Assembly: GCA_003445895.1 (NCBI GenBank)
Contig: DMCD01000130.1
Coordinates: forward strand, 964 to 8,287
From: Lachnoclostridium sp.
GTDB lineage: Bacteria; Bacillota; Clostridia; Lachnospirales; Lachnospiraceae
DNA: 7,324 nt
Direction of reading: 5' to 3'
The position numbers and the translations under genes are program-made. The number at the start of each line of letters is the position of its first letter. Position 1 is the stretch's first letter. Positions 1-5,578 of this stretch are shown one piece after another. Under the pieces are notes generated by a model, which worked only from the letters and a program-made list of their open reading frames with translations, had not been told where the DNA came from and ran no database searches.

Positions 1-204
1 ATGCACGATGATTACGGAACCCTCATTCTGGAAGACCGGGTGGAGGATTCCGTAAAAGAAGAGCTTCGGTCGATGGGACATGAGCTGGAAACCGGCGAGG
101 TCTGGTTTACCTTCCCCTGCGTGCAGGCCTGCATGATGACCGAAGACGGAACACTTCGCGGCGCCGCGGATCCCAGACGGGACGGCAAGGCGCTGGGGTG
201 GTAG
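1..204 (+). CDS. ggt: Gamma-glutamyltransferase-like protein, C-terminal fragment
   Basis: This is the 3' end of a gene that begins upstream of the window. The frame is open from base 1, and the ATG there is probably an internal methionine. The 67 visible residues resemble the end of the small subunit of gamma-glutamyltransferases (Ntn-hydrolases that cleave or transfer the gamma-glutamyl group of glutathione and related compounds). The visible signs are a late GHELETG segment (GHxv pattern), a beta strand leading into TEDGTLRGAADPRRDG, and a final GW. The GAADPRRdGxAxG ending is the family's typical C-terminus. The catalytic threonine and most of the protein lie outside the window, so activity cannot be judged. 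It is followed by a terminator at 233-286, so it is a separate transcription unit from the LysR gene. A paralogous Ntn-hydrolase of the same superfamily is the main alternative. Confidence 0.78.
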   Translation: MHDDYGTLILEDRVEDSVKEELRSMGHELETGEVWFTFPCVQACMMTEDGTLRGAADPRRDGKALGW

Positions 205-231
205 GAGCATTTATAGAGACAAAATGAAGCA

Positions 232-401
232 TAAAAAGACCAATGGTTTACGGGATGATGTCTTATCCCAGTCCATTGGTCTTTTTCGTTGTATTGCGCC
301 TTTATGCTGCCGTCTCCGGGGCTTTGATTCCGCCCATCTTATGGGCTGCTTCCACTTCTTCCAGGAACATGCAGGCTTCGCTGCAGCCTGCTGCCGGGTT
401 C
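232..401 (-). ncRNA. Candidate small structured minus-strand RNA (unrecognised)
   Basis: No known RNA family is recognised. The case is structural. A leftward extended -10 promoter at 408-436 predicts a start near 400-401, and the bidirectional terminator at 233-286 would stop it, giving about 170 nt. Within it are two clean hairpins: a 7-bp perfect stem (371-377 with 385-391, GCAGGCT/AGCCTGC) near the predicted 5' end, and a 6-bp stem (332-337 with 341-346, GCCCAT/ATGGGC). A 22-codon reading frame lies inside it on the - strand, from the ATG at 368-370 to the TAA at 302-304. It reads MFLEEVEAAHKMGG and ends PETAA. Its codon choice looks coding-like, but it has no Shine-Dalgarno sequence and a TAG lies a short way upstream in frame. 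So the segment could instead be a tiny peptide gene or the tail of a decayed minus-strand gene. Transcription is inferred, not shown. Confidence 0.35.
233..286. terminator. Bidirectional intrinsic terminator
   Basis: A perfect 14-bp inverted repeat (233-246 with 273-286) has AAAAAGACCAATGG as its left arm. It starts in five A's and ends in five T's, so it can terminate transcription from either side. The loop contains a second nested stem (252-258 with 263-269, core GGGAT/ATCCC with one wobble pair), which makes one long interrupted hairpin. On the + strand it ends the gamma-glutamyltransferase-like gene. On the - strand it would end the candidate leftward transcript from about position 401. 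Confidence 0.9.
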
Positions 402-433
402 AGCTATATTGTAGCATAAAGAACCGGCAGCGG
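388..433. repeat. Imperfect inverted repeat upstream of the LysR gene
   Basis: The left arm at 388-401 (core GCTGCCGG, one bulged G, TTC) pairs with the right arm at 421-433 (GAACCGGCAGC core). This gives 13 pairs including one wobble. The spacer holds a small nested GCTA/TAGC stem (403-406 with 412-415). The left arm shares bases 388-391 with the competing hairpin 371-377/385-391, so the two cannot form together in one RNA. It could be an operator, an RNA leader structure or both. No downstream T tract follows it, so it is not a plain terminator. Confidence 0.5.
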
Positions 434-436
434 AAA
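408..436 (-). promoter_or_regulatory. Candidate leftward extended -10 promoter inside a dyad
   Basis: Read on the - strand, positions 416-408 give TGCTACAAT, an extended -10 element (TGN followed by a 5/6 match to TATAAT). The -35 candidate at 436-431 (TTTCCG) is weak but lies at a 17-bp spacing, and an extended -10 can compensate for a poor -35. The -10 sits between the arms of a long inverted repeat (388-401 with 421-433), so a DNA-binding protein on that dyad would control it. The predicted start is near position 400-401. Confidence 0.4.
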
Positions 437-546
437 CTACCTGCAAATAGGGTCTTGCGCAGAGAGGGCGCAGGAGACATACTGTAGGAAGGGGGGAGTG
501 GAGCAGAGAATCAAAGGTCCTTATGCCGACATAAAGGAGCAGACAG

Positions 547-1485
547 ATGACGCTGGAGAATCTGGAATACTTTCTGGTAGCTGCGGAGGAACTCAATTTT
601 ACGGAGGCGGCGAGACGGCTCTTTATCACGCAGCAGACACTGAGCAGTCATATCAGCCGCATTGAGAAGTACTATGGAATCAAGCTGTTTGATAGGAAGC
701 CGCCCATGTCCCTGACGCCGGAGGGAGTGGAGCTGGAAAAACGGGTCCGGGAGATTATCCGGATGGCGGATGATACGAAAAAGGTGATGCAGGATTTAAA
801 GGACTATACCATGACCTCCGTGACGATCGGCATCACCGGCAACCGCGGCCGGATATACCTTCCCCCGGTAATAAGAAAGTTTCATGAGTTTTACCCGAAC
901 ATCCGGATCAATATTTCAGAAGGCTCTGTCGATGAGGTGGAAGATGCCATGCACCAGGGGAAAGTGGATTTTTCGGTCAGCACCTTTCCGCGGTATACCT
1001 ACAATGTAAAGAGTATTCCCTTCTGGACGGAACGGCTCGCAGCCGCCATTCCGCAGAAGATCATGGAGAAGTACCTGGCGGACAGCAGGGATAAGCTGCT
1101 GGCCGACCCGGGCCATGCGGACTGGAAGGTTCTGGAGGCATGTCCCTTTATCGCGCTGGCGCCGACGATCCGCTCGGGAATGCCCTTTTACCAGATCTGC
1201 CAGGAGCTGGGCATCCGTCCGAATATTATACTGGAGGGAAAAAGCGCAGATGCGCTGGTTCCCATCTGCATGGACGGGATGGGAGTGCTGGTCTGTCCCG
1301 ATATCTTTTTTTATCCCTACCGCCAGATGATGAAGCTTGGAAATCAGAGAGTATATATCTTTACCCAGGAGGAACATCTGTCCCAGGATATCTGCGTTAA
1401 TTACCTGAAGAATAAGTACCTATCCGCGGCATCCCGCGCGTTCATTCATATTCTGAGAAATGAATCCTATGCGGTAAAGAACTGA
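547..1485 (+). CDS. LysR-family transcriptional regulator
   Basis: A DNA-binding regulator of 312 residues, a normal length for the family. The N-terminal winged helix-turn-helix is clear: MTLENLEYFLVAAEELNFTE opens it, then AARRLFITQQTLSSHISRIE (about residues 21-40) forms the recognition region, followed by a GIKLFDR wing near 44-50 and a LTPEG segment near 56-60. A linker helix follows, and from about residue 91 a periplasmic-binding-protein-like effector domain (SVTIGITGNRG start, strand near 226-231, a GMGVLVCPD segment near 244-252). The ATG is supported by AAAGGAG at 533-539, seven bases upstream. A weak promoter candidate (TTGCGC at 455-460, CATACT at 478-483, 17-bp spacing) lies ahead. 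It points toward, and lies directly before, the amidohydrolase-TRAP cluster, so it is the likely regulator of that cluster (inference). Its effector cannot be read from the sequence. Confidence 0.93.
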   Translation: MTLENLEYFLVAAEELNFTEAARRLFITQQTLSSHISRIEKYYGIKLFDRKPPMSLTPEGVELEKRVREIIRMADDTKKVMQDLKDYTMTSVTIGITGNRGRIYLPPVIRKFHEFYPNIRINISEGSVDEVEDAMHQGKVDFSVSTFPRYTYNVKSIPFWTERLAAAIPQKIMEKYLADSRDKLLADPGHADWKVLEACPFIALAPTIRSGMPFYQICQELGIRPNIILEGKSADALVPICMDGMGVLVCPDIFFYPYRQMMKLGNQRVYIFTQEEHLSQDICVNYLKNKYLSAASRAFIHILRNESYAVKN

Positions 1486-1529
1486 ATTGCCGCAGAAGAG
1501 TTCTGACAGACAACGGAATAGCATGTAAC

Positions 1530-1565
1530 AAAAAGGAGAAAGGCCATCTGGTCTTTCTTCTTTTT
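1530..1565 (+). terminator. Intrinsic terminator after the LysR gene
   Basis: A 16-bp stem (1530-1545 with 1550-1565) closes a four-base ATCT loop. Fourteen pairs are Watson-Crick and two are G-U wobbles. The left arm begins AAAAAGG and the right arm ends in TTTTT, so the hairpin runs directly into a U tract. It separates the LysR transcript from the cluster that starts at 1695, so the enzyme and transporter genes need their own promoter. Confidence 0.88.
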
Positions 1566-1628
1566 GCTTTCGGTGGAGATGCCATTATTCCCACAGATGA
1601 AATACTGTACCACCCCTGTTCTTTACTG

Positions 1629-1658
1629 TTGGATTTCACCGTATTAAAGTATTAAAAT
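1629..1658 (+). promoter_or_regulatory. Candidate promoter of the amidohydrolase-TRAP cluster
   Basis: The gap between the LysR terminator and the amidohydrolase start must hold a promoter. The best match is TTGGAT (1629-1634) with TAAAAT (1653-1658), a 5/6 match to the -10 consensus at 18-bp spacing. The -35 is poor, as expected for an activator-dependent promoter. Three copies of ACTGT lie around it at 1604-1608, 1625-1629 and 1663-1667, the first two 21 bp apart (two helical turns). They are candidate regulator half-sites. The AT-rich run 1642-1680 agrees with a promoter, but the exact hexamers are uncertain. Confidence 0.35.
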
Positions 1659-1694
1659 TCAAACTGTATTTACATATTCTCAGGAGGTATTGCA

Positions 1695-2891
1695 ATGGGC
1701 GAATTCTTTATAACAGCAAAAACTGGAATTACCGGTGACGGAAAGACGGTGCTTTCCCCGGTATGGGTCGGAATTGATGGTGACAAAATCACCTATGTGT
1801 CGGAGGAAAAGCCGGAGAGAGCCGTTCCGGAAAATACGACGGATATGGGTGACTGCACGCTGACGCCCGGTCTTTTCAATCTGCATGACCACGTCAACCG
1901 CAAGCAGCTGCGGGAGAACGCTTCTCTGCCGCTGAACGTCCGATCGAAGGATTTCATGTCCCAGTCTTACCAGTATATGCTGCTTCACGGCGTTCATAAT
2001 GTAAAGCTGATGCTCGGAGAGGGAATCAGTTTTGTCCGTGATTTCGGACTTGGGGAGATGACGGCAATCAACCTGAAGCGGGGAATCAAGGAAGGCCTGG
2101 TTCCCGGACCGGAAATGATGGTCTGCGGACTGGATATTGTACAGACCGGCGGCCACTGCCATAAGTTCGCGCTGGAAGTTGACGGACCGGCAGAAGTGAT
2201 GAAGGCTGTCAGAGCCCAGATCCGGGACGGCGCAGACTTTATCAAGTTCATGGCCAGCGGCGGTCTGGAGGCATTCCCGAGAGAGGATCCCAAGTATTGT
2301 GAGTTCACGCTGGAGGAGCTGAAGGCCGGTATTGAAGTGGCCCATGAGGCAGGCAAGAAGTGCGCAGCCCATGTATATCCCACCGCAGCAATCAAGAGAG
2401 TTCTGGAAGCGGGCATCGATACCGTGGAGCACGGCGTTCTGATGGACGATGAGTGTATCGATATCATGGTGAAGAAGAACACTCCGGTCATCCCGACAAT
2501 GACCGGCGTGAGAGCATCCTTCTTTATCGAGCCCGTCAGCGAAGAGAAGAAGAGAAATATTCCGCTGCTGGAAGAGAGAATCTGGGGTCCCCACGCGATC
2601 TCCGTTAAGAAGGAAGTGCAGGCAGGACTGCTGGTCGGTACCGGTACCGATACCTACGGCCGTCTGGCAGATGAGGTCCGGATGATCATGGCAGCCGCAG
2701 AGGAAACCCCGGTGCAGGCCCTGGCCCATGCAACCGGCGTGGCGGCCAAGATTGTGGAACGACCCGATCTGGGACTGCTCGAAGAAGGAAAGCACGCCAA
2801 TGTGGCAGCATTCCCGGGTGATCTGTCAAAGTCCCTTGATACCCTTGACCATGCGAAGCAGCTGTGGCTTCACGGAAAAGCGCAGCTGTAA
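1695..2891 (+). CDS. Metal-dependent amidohydrolase (imidazolonepropionase/prolidase-like)
   Basis: A cytoplasmic TIM-barrel amidohydrolase of 398 residues with a full metal-site set. The HxH is H64-D65-H66 in GLFNLHDHV after strand beta-1. K184 sits in FIKFMASGG and is likely the carboxylated bridging lysine. H226 is in CAAHVYP, H246 in DTVEHG, and D319 in GTGTDTYG. A small N-terminal beta domain (about 1-58) and the C-terminal GLLEEGKHANVAAF segment (360-373) are typical of amidohydrolases. The motif order fits the group that includes Xaa-Pro and Xaa-Arg dipeptidases, N-acyl amino acid hydrolases and imidazolonepropionase-related enzymes, which cleave C-N bonds in amides or cyclic amides. 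The exact substrate cannot be read. There is no signal peptide. The start is fixed by CAGGAGGT at 1681-1688. It is the first gene of the cluster; the next gene follows after 11 bases. Its likely job is hydrolysis of the compound imported by the downstream TRAP transporter or of a derivative (inference). Confidence 0.88.
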   Translation: MGEFFITAKTGITGDGKTVLSPVWVGIDGDKITYVSEEKPERAVPENTTDMGDCTLTPGLFNLHDHVNRKQLRENASLPLNVRSKDFMSQSYQYMLLHGVHNVKLMLGEGISFVRDFGLGEMTAINLKRGIKEGLVPGPEMMVCGLDIVQTGGHCHKFALEVDGPAEVMKAVRAQIRDGADFIKFMASGGLEAFPREDPKYCEFTLEELKAGIEVAHEAGKKCAAHVYPTAAIKRVLEAGIDTVEHGVLMDDECIDIMVKKNTPVIPTMTGVRASFFIEPVSEEKKRNIPLLEERIWGPHAISVKKEVQAGLLVGTGTDTYGRLADEVRMIMAAAEETPVQALAHATGVAAKIVERPDLGLLEEGKHANVAAFPGDLSKSLDTLDHAKQLWLHGKAQL

Positions 2892-2897
2892 GAGAGG
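2892..2897 (+). promoter_or_regulatory. Ribosome binding site deciding the start at 2903
   Basis: GAGAGG lies immediately after the amidohydrolase stop codon and five bases before the ATG at 2903. It supports that start over the in-frame ATG at 2864, which lies inside the amidohydrolase gene and has no such site. Confidence 0.6.
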
Positions 2898-2902
2898 ATG
2901 CC

Positions 2903-3883
2903 ATGAATCGAAGAATATTACTGGAGTGGCCGGATCTCGGACTGTTCGCCGTTGCCGAGCTGGCAGATGACAAAAACAAAGAGCTCTGCGACGACCTCTG
3001 GAACGCGCTCCCGATCAAAAGTATCATGAACAACGCCGTCATCACCGATGGATCGATGTACTGCTGGCTTCCGCTGCTGAGCTTTGCGCCGATTCATTAT
3101 AAGGAGAGGATCGACCAGGCACCGATTGGACGCCTTCGTTACTCCCAGGGTACGGGAAACAAGCTGATTGTTCAGTATTCCGAGTGCTTTGAGGATGTGA
3201 AGGGAACGGTTCTCGGCGAAGTGATTCCGGAGCATATCGATATCATCCGGAAGGTGGGAGAGAAGGCCAGAGAATCCATCTTTATGACAAAGAACGAGCT
3301 GCACGTGCGTATTTCCCGGCTGGGCGAGGATGAGCCGCAGGATGACCGGATTCCGCAGGTGGATATTCCTGATAGAATCCGTCCGGAGGTTAAGGATCTG
3401 GTGGACAGAATCCTGGAGAAGACTCTGGAAGCGACGCAGGCAGAGCCGGAAGAGAACAAACTGGCCCGTACCGGCAGAGTCGCCGGCGTGGGAAGCTGCG
3501 GGCAGTACTTCAGTACCTGGGAATTCGTATACAGCCTGACAAGAGATCTGTCCATGTATACGCTGTATCCCATTGCCCACATGTGCAGAACAACGAACCT
3601 CGATGTGCGGCAGCTGGAGAAGGTATATATGGAGATGGAGCCCGGATATACCGGCGTTCTCGGCTCCTATGGCCTCAGGCAGCTCCGTGAATTCTCCCGG
3701 GAAATCAAGGCATTCATTGTGGAAGAATCCCTGAGCAGAGAAGAATTTCAGTGCCTGGTGGATGCATTTACCCTCTATGCGAACCAGGTGGCCGCCTGGG
3801 CGTATTTCTACTTCCCCTGGGGAATCGGAACGTCCTGCTTCCGTTTTGCCGATGCATATAAAAACTACGAGGCAAAAGAGTAA
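2903..3883 (+). CDS. Cyclophilin-like protein with C-terminal helical domain (cucumopine synthase-like)
   Basis: A soluble protein of 326 residues with two parts. Residues 1-135 are beta-rich with a cyclophilin-like pattern as in DUF3830-type proteins: a short helix with LWNALPIKSIMNNAVITDGS (32-51), a CWLPLL strand (54-59), GRLRYSQGTGNKLIVQY (76-92) and a following small-molecule-type loop. After an acidic linker (141-185), residues 186-326 are mostly helical, with a distinctive GVGSCGQYFSTWEFV stretch (195-209) and YFPWGIG (303-309). This two-part layout resembles the cucumopine synthase-like family, whose plant and Agrobacterium members condense histidine with 2-oxoglutarate without a nicotinamide cofactor. 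That match is from memory of the architecture, not from a search. No signal peptide or membrane segment is seen. It lies 11 bases after the amidohydrolase and 49 before the binding protein, so it is co-transcribed with a hydrolase and an importer. Its reaction here could be catabolic or a cyclisation; unknown. Confidence 0.6.
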   Translation: MNRRILLEWPDLGLFAVAELADDKNKELCDDLWNALPIKSIMNNAVITDGSMYCWLPLLSFAPIHYKERIDQAPIGRLRYSQGTGNKLIVQYSECFEDVKGTVLGEVIPEHIDIIRKVGEKARESIFMTKNELHVRISRLGEDEPQDDRIPQVDIPDRIRPEVKDLVDRILEKTLEATQAEPEENKLARTGRVAGVGSCGQYFSTWEFVYSLTRDLSMYTLYPIAHMCRTTNLDVRQLEKVYMEMEPGYTGVLGSYGLRQLREFSREIKAFIVEESLSREEFQCLVDAFTLYANQVAAWAYFYFPWGIGTSCFRFADAYKNYEAKE

Positions 3884-3890
3884 TGAATCG

Positions 3891-3913
3891 GAAACAGTAA
3901 TCAATGCTGTTTT
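3891..3913 (+). other. Small hairpin between the enzyme and transporter genes
   Basis: AAACAG (3892-3897) pairs with CTGTTT (3907-3912), with one more wobble pair outside and a nine-base loop. It is followed by TTTATAAAAA and then the binding protein's ribosome binding site. It is too weak to be a firm terminator, but could act as a partial attenuator or processing site between the enzyme pair and the transporter. Confidence 0.35.
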
Positions 3914-3932
3914 ATAAAAAAGGAGGAGTACT

Positions 3933-5024
3933 ATGAAGAAGAATATTCTGGCAATCGCAGCAGTGACAGCCCTGCTGGCAGCAAATCTTGCAGCCTGCGG
4001 TTCCTCTGCCCCGGCAACCACAACAGCAGCGGCGGAGACCACAGCTGCTGAAGCTGCTGCAGCGGAGACGGAGAAAGCGGAAGAGACAGAAGCAGCTCTG
4101 GTCGAAGCAGTTACGCTGAAGTTCGCAGTGGAGATGGCGGAAGACACTCCCGAAGCGATCGCTTCTTATGAGTTCGCCGAAAAGGTCGAAGAGCAGACCG
4201 GCGGCGCGGTAAAGATTGAGGTTTATACCAACGGACAGCTGGGTGAGCCGGCGACCGTCATCGAGAGCGCACAGATGGGCAATGTCGATCTTCTTTCCCT
4301 TCCGGCCAGCGATTTCAAGAGCTTTGACAATATTTTCGGCGTTGAGGCAATTCCCTATCTCTATGCCAACAATGAAGCGGTTGTCAAGGTGCTGAAGGAA
4401 ACCGGAATAGCAGATACCCAGAAGCAGATTCTGGCAGATAACGGACTTACCCTTCTGAATGAGGGAAGAGACTACTTCCGCGGCCCGTACCGTGTACTGG
4501 TGTCCAAAAAGCCGGTTCGTTCCATCGAAGATTTAAAGGGACTTCGCTTCCGTACCTTCGAGAACAAGAATTACATGACGGCTTATGAGATTCTCGGAGC
4601 AAACCCCATCGTCATTGCCTGGAGTGAGACCTACATGGCCCTGCAGAACGGCGTGGCGGAAGCTGCAACCTCTGCCATCGGCAGCCTGAAGAATCAGAAG
4701 CTGACGGAAGTGGCTCCCTATGTCACCAATGTGAACGAGTACGTGTCCAGCGTCCTGATCCTGGCCAGCGGTGCCAAGTATGATTCTATCTCTGAGGAGA
4801 ACAAGGCAATCCTTAAAAAGTGCGCCGATGAACTCGGAGAGAAAGCACAGGAGCTGGTAAATGAAGGCCTGGAGAAAGATATCGAAGAGATGAAGGCAGC
4901 AGGCGCGGAGTTTATCGATATTGATACCAAGCCGGCAAGAGAAGCCCTCAAGGACTTCTACTACTCTCTGGAAGAAGACGGTACCCTTCCTGAGGGAACA
5001 GTAGATGTAGTTCTGGCACAGTAA
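3933..5024 (+). CDS. TRAP transporter substrate-binding lipoprotein (DctP family)
   Basis: The extracytoplasmic binding protein of a TRAP transporter, 363 residues. The N-terminus is a lipoprotein signal (KK, hydrophobic run, lipobox LAAC ending in C22), so the mature protein is lipid-anchored to the outer face of the membrane. A flexible Ala/Thr/Glu-rich tether follows (about 23-55). The DctP fold then begins (TLKFAVEM, 61-68). Family signatures are EQTGGAVKIEVYTNGQLGE (87-105), the FGVEAIPYLY segment (135-144), DLKGLRFR (200-207) with R207 in the place of the conserved carboxylate-binding arginine, and SETYMALQNGVAEA (231-244). These families bind carboxylates and related organic acids. The exact ligand is unknown; with this gene neighbourhood it may be the substrate of the enzymes upstream. 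The start has a strong AGGAGG at 3921-3926. A hairpin after the stop likely stabilises this part of the transcript. Confidence 0.93.
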   Translation: MKKNILAIAAVTALLAANLAACGSSAPATTTAAAETTAAEAAAAETEKAEETEAALVEAVTLKFAVEMAEDTPEAIASYEFAEKVEEQTGGAVKIEVYTNGQLGEPATVIESAQMGNVDLLSLPASDFKSFDNIFGVEAIPYLYANNEAVVKVLKETGIADTQKQILADNGLTLLNEGRDYFRGPYRVLVSKKPVRSIEDLKGLRFRTFENKNYMTAYEILGANPIVIAWSETYMALQNGVAEAATSAIGSLKNQKLTEVAPYVTNVNEYVSSVLILASGAKYDSISEENKAILKKCADELGEKAQELVNEGLEKDIEEMKAAGAEFIDIDTKPAREALKDFYYSLEEDGTLPEGTVDVVLAQ

Positions 5025-5043
5025 ATAAGACGGATATGACGGA

Positions 5044-5069
5044 TGTGCAGGCCCCTGCGGGCCTGCACA
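5044..5069 (+). other. Intercistronic stabilising hairpin after the binding-protein gene
   Basis: A perfect 11-bp GC-rich inverted repeat (5044-5054 with 5059-5069; TGTGCAGGCCC and its complement) closes a four-base CTGC loop. No U tract follows, so it is not a full intrinsic terminator. Such hairpins between a binding-protein gene and the membrane-subunit genes protect the upstream mRNA from 3' decay and give more binding protein than permease. That role is inferred from position. Confidence 0.7.
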
Positions 5070-5084
5070 GAACGGAATGAATAC

Positions 5085-5092
5085 AAGGAGGG
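5085..5092 (+). promoter_or_regulatory. Ribosome binding site for a TTG start
   Basis: AAGGAGGG is a near-perfect Shine-Dalgarno match whose core ends seven bases before the TTG at 5099. It decides the start of the small TRAP membrane subunit, since the next in-frame ATG (codon 13) would cut into the first membrane helix region. Confidence 0.75.
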
Positions 5093-5098
5093 CTGCAT

Positions 5099-5578
5099 TT
5101 GTTTGACAGATTTTTGAAACGGGCCAGCGATGTGATGATGTGGGTTGCCATTGCTGCTCTGTGTGCCACCATCATCGTCAATGCGCTTGAGATCTTCCAG
5201 AGGTTCTTCCTGGGAAAGAGTATGTACTGGATTCAGGATGTGACCCTTCTTTTCATGATGTGGTTTATTTTTCCGGGCATGGTTCGGGTTTCCTATAAAG
5301 GGACCGATGTCTTTGTTGATTTCTTTATCGGAAAGATGCCGGAGAAAACCAGGCGGGTTCTGGAATGCGTCAATGACCTGTTGTCTTTCCTCATCTGCTT
5401 TATCCTGTGCTGGTTCAGCGTAAACCTTGCAGTGCTCCGAAAGGGCAAGGCCATGATGACATCGGAGATTCCGTACTTTTATTATACCCTGGCGATGATT
5501 GTCTGTTTCGGACTCATTGCAGCCGTGTATTTTAATAAGTTTATCGGGCGGTTTCGGAAGAAGGAGGAGACGGCATGA
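5099..5578 (+). CDS. TRAP transporter small membrane subunit (DctQ family)
   Basis: The small permease subunit of the TRAP transporter, 159 residues, normal for the family. Four membrane helices can be read at about 11-33, 44-64, 88-112 and 126-147, with a basic C-terminal tail (KFIGRFRKKEETA). The first helix is followed by EIFQRFFLGKSMYWIQDV (31-48), which matches the usual N-x-x-x-R-y-x-f..w-x-e/q-E pattern of DctQ proteins. The second helix ends FPGMVRVSYKGTDVFVDFF (58-76), matching the gxxxAxr..hv.vd pattern. It starts at TTG, not ATG, with a strong ribosome binding site. Its stop overlaps the next start (ATGA at 5575-5578), so it is translationally coupled to the large subunit and they are made in a fixed ratio. 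It partners with the DctM-type subunit and the binding lipoprotein. Confidence 0.9.
   Translation: MFDRFLKRASDVMMWVAIAALCATIIVNALEIFQRFFLGKSMYWIQDVTLLFMMWFIFPGMVRVSYKGTDVFVDFFIGKMPEKTRRVLECVNDLLSFLICFILCWFSVNLAVLRKGKAMMTSEIPYFYYTLAMIVCFGLIAAVYFNKFIGRFRKKEETA

Noticed and set aside
343..353. GGAAGCAGCCC on the minus strand, recalling the signal recognition particle RNA core
   Set aside because: The surrounding bases do not form the expected helix with the asymmetric loop, and the rest of the conserved core is missing.
224..487. An 87-codon + strand frame after the gamma-glutamyltransferase-like gene
   Set aside because: It begins inside the terminator region, has no ribosome binding site, runs through several hairpins, and its Cys/Arg-rich composition does not look like a protein.
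339..629. A 96-codon minus-strand frame
   Set aside because: It overlaps the LysR start and its ribosome binding site on the other strand, and shows no recognisable motif.
1680..2795. A long minus-strand frame of 371 codons opposite the amidohydrolase
   Set aside because: The + strand frame carries every metal-binding motif of the family; the antisense frame is rich in His, Cys and Leu as expected for a shadow.
2918..4147. A 409-codon minus-strand frame opposite the cyclophilin-like gene and the binding-protein start
   Set aside because: It crosses two + strand genes with good ribosome binding sites, and its start is the complement of the Ala/Thr-rich lipoprotein tether.
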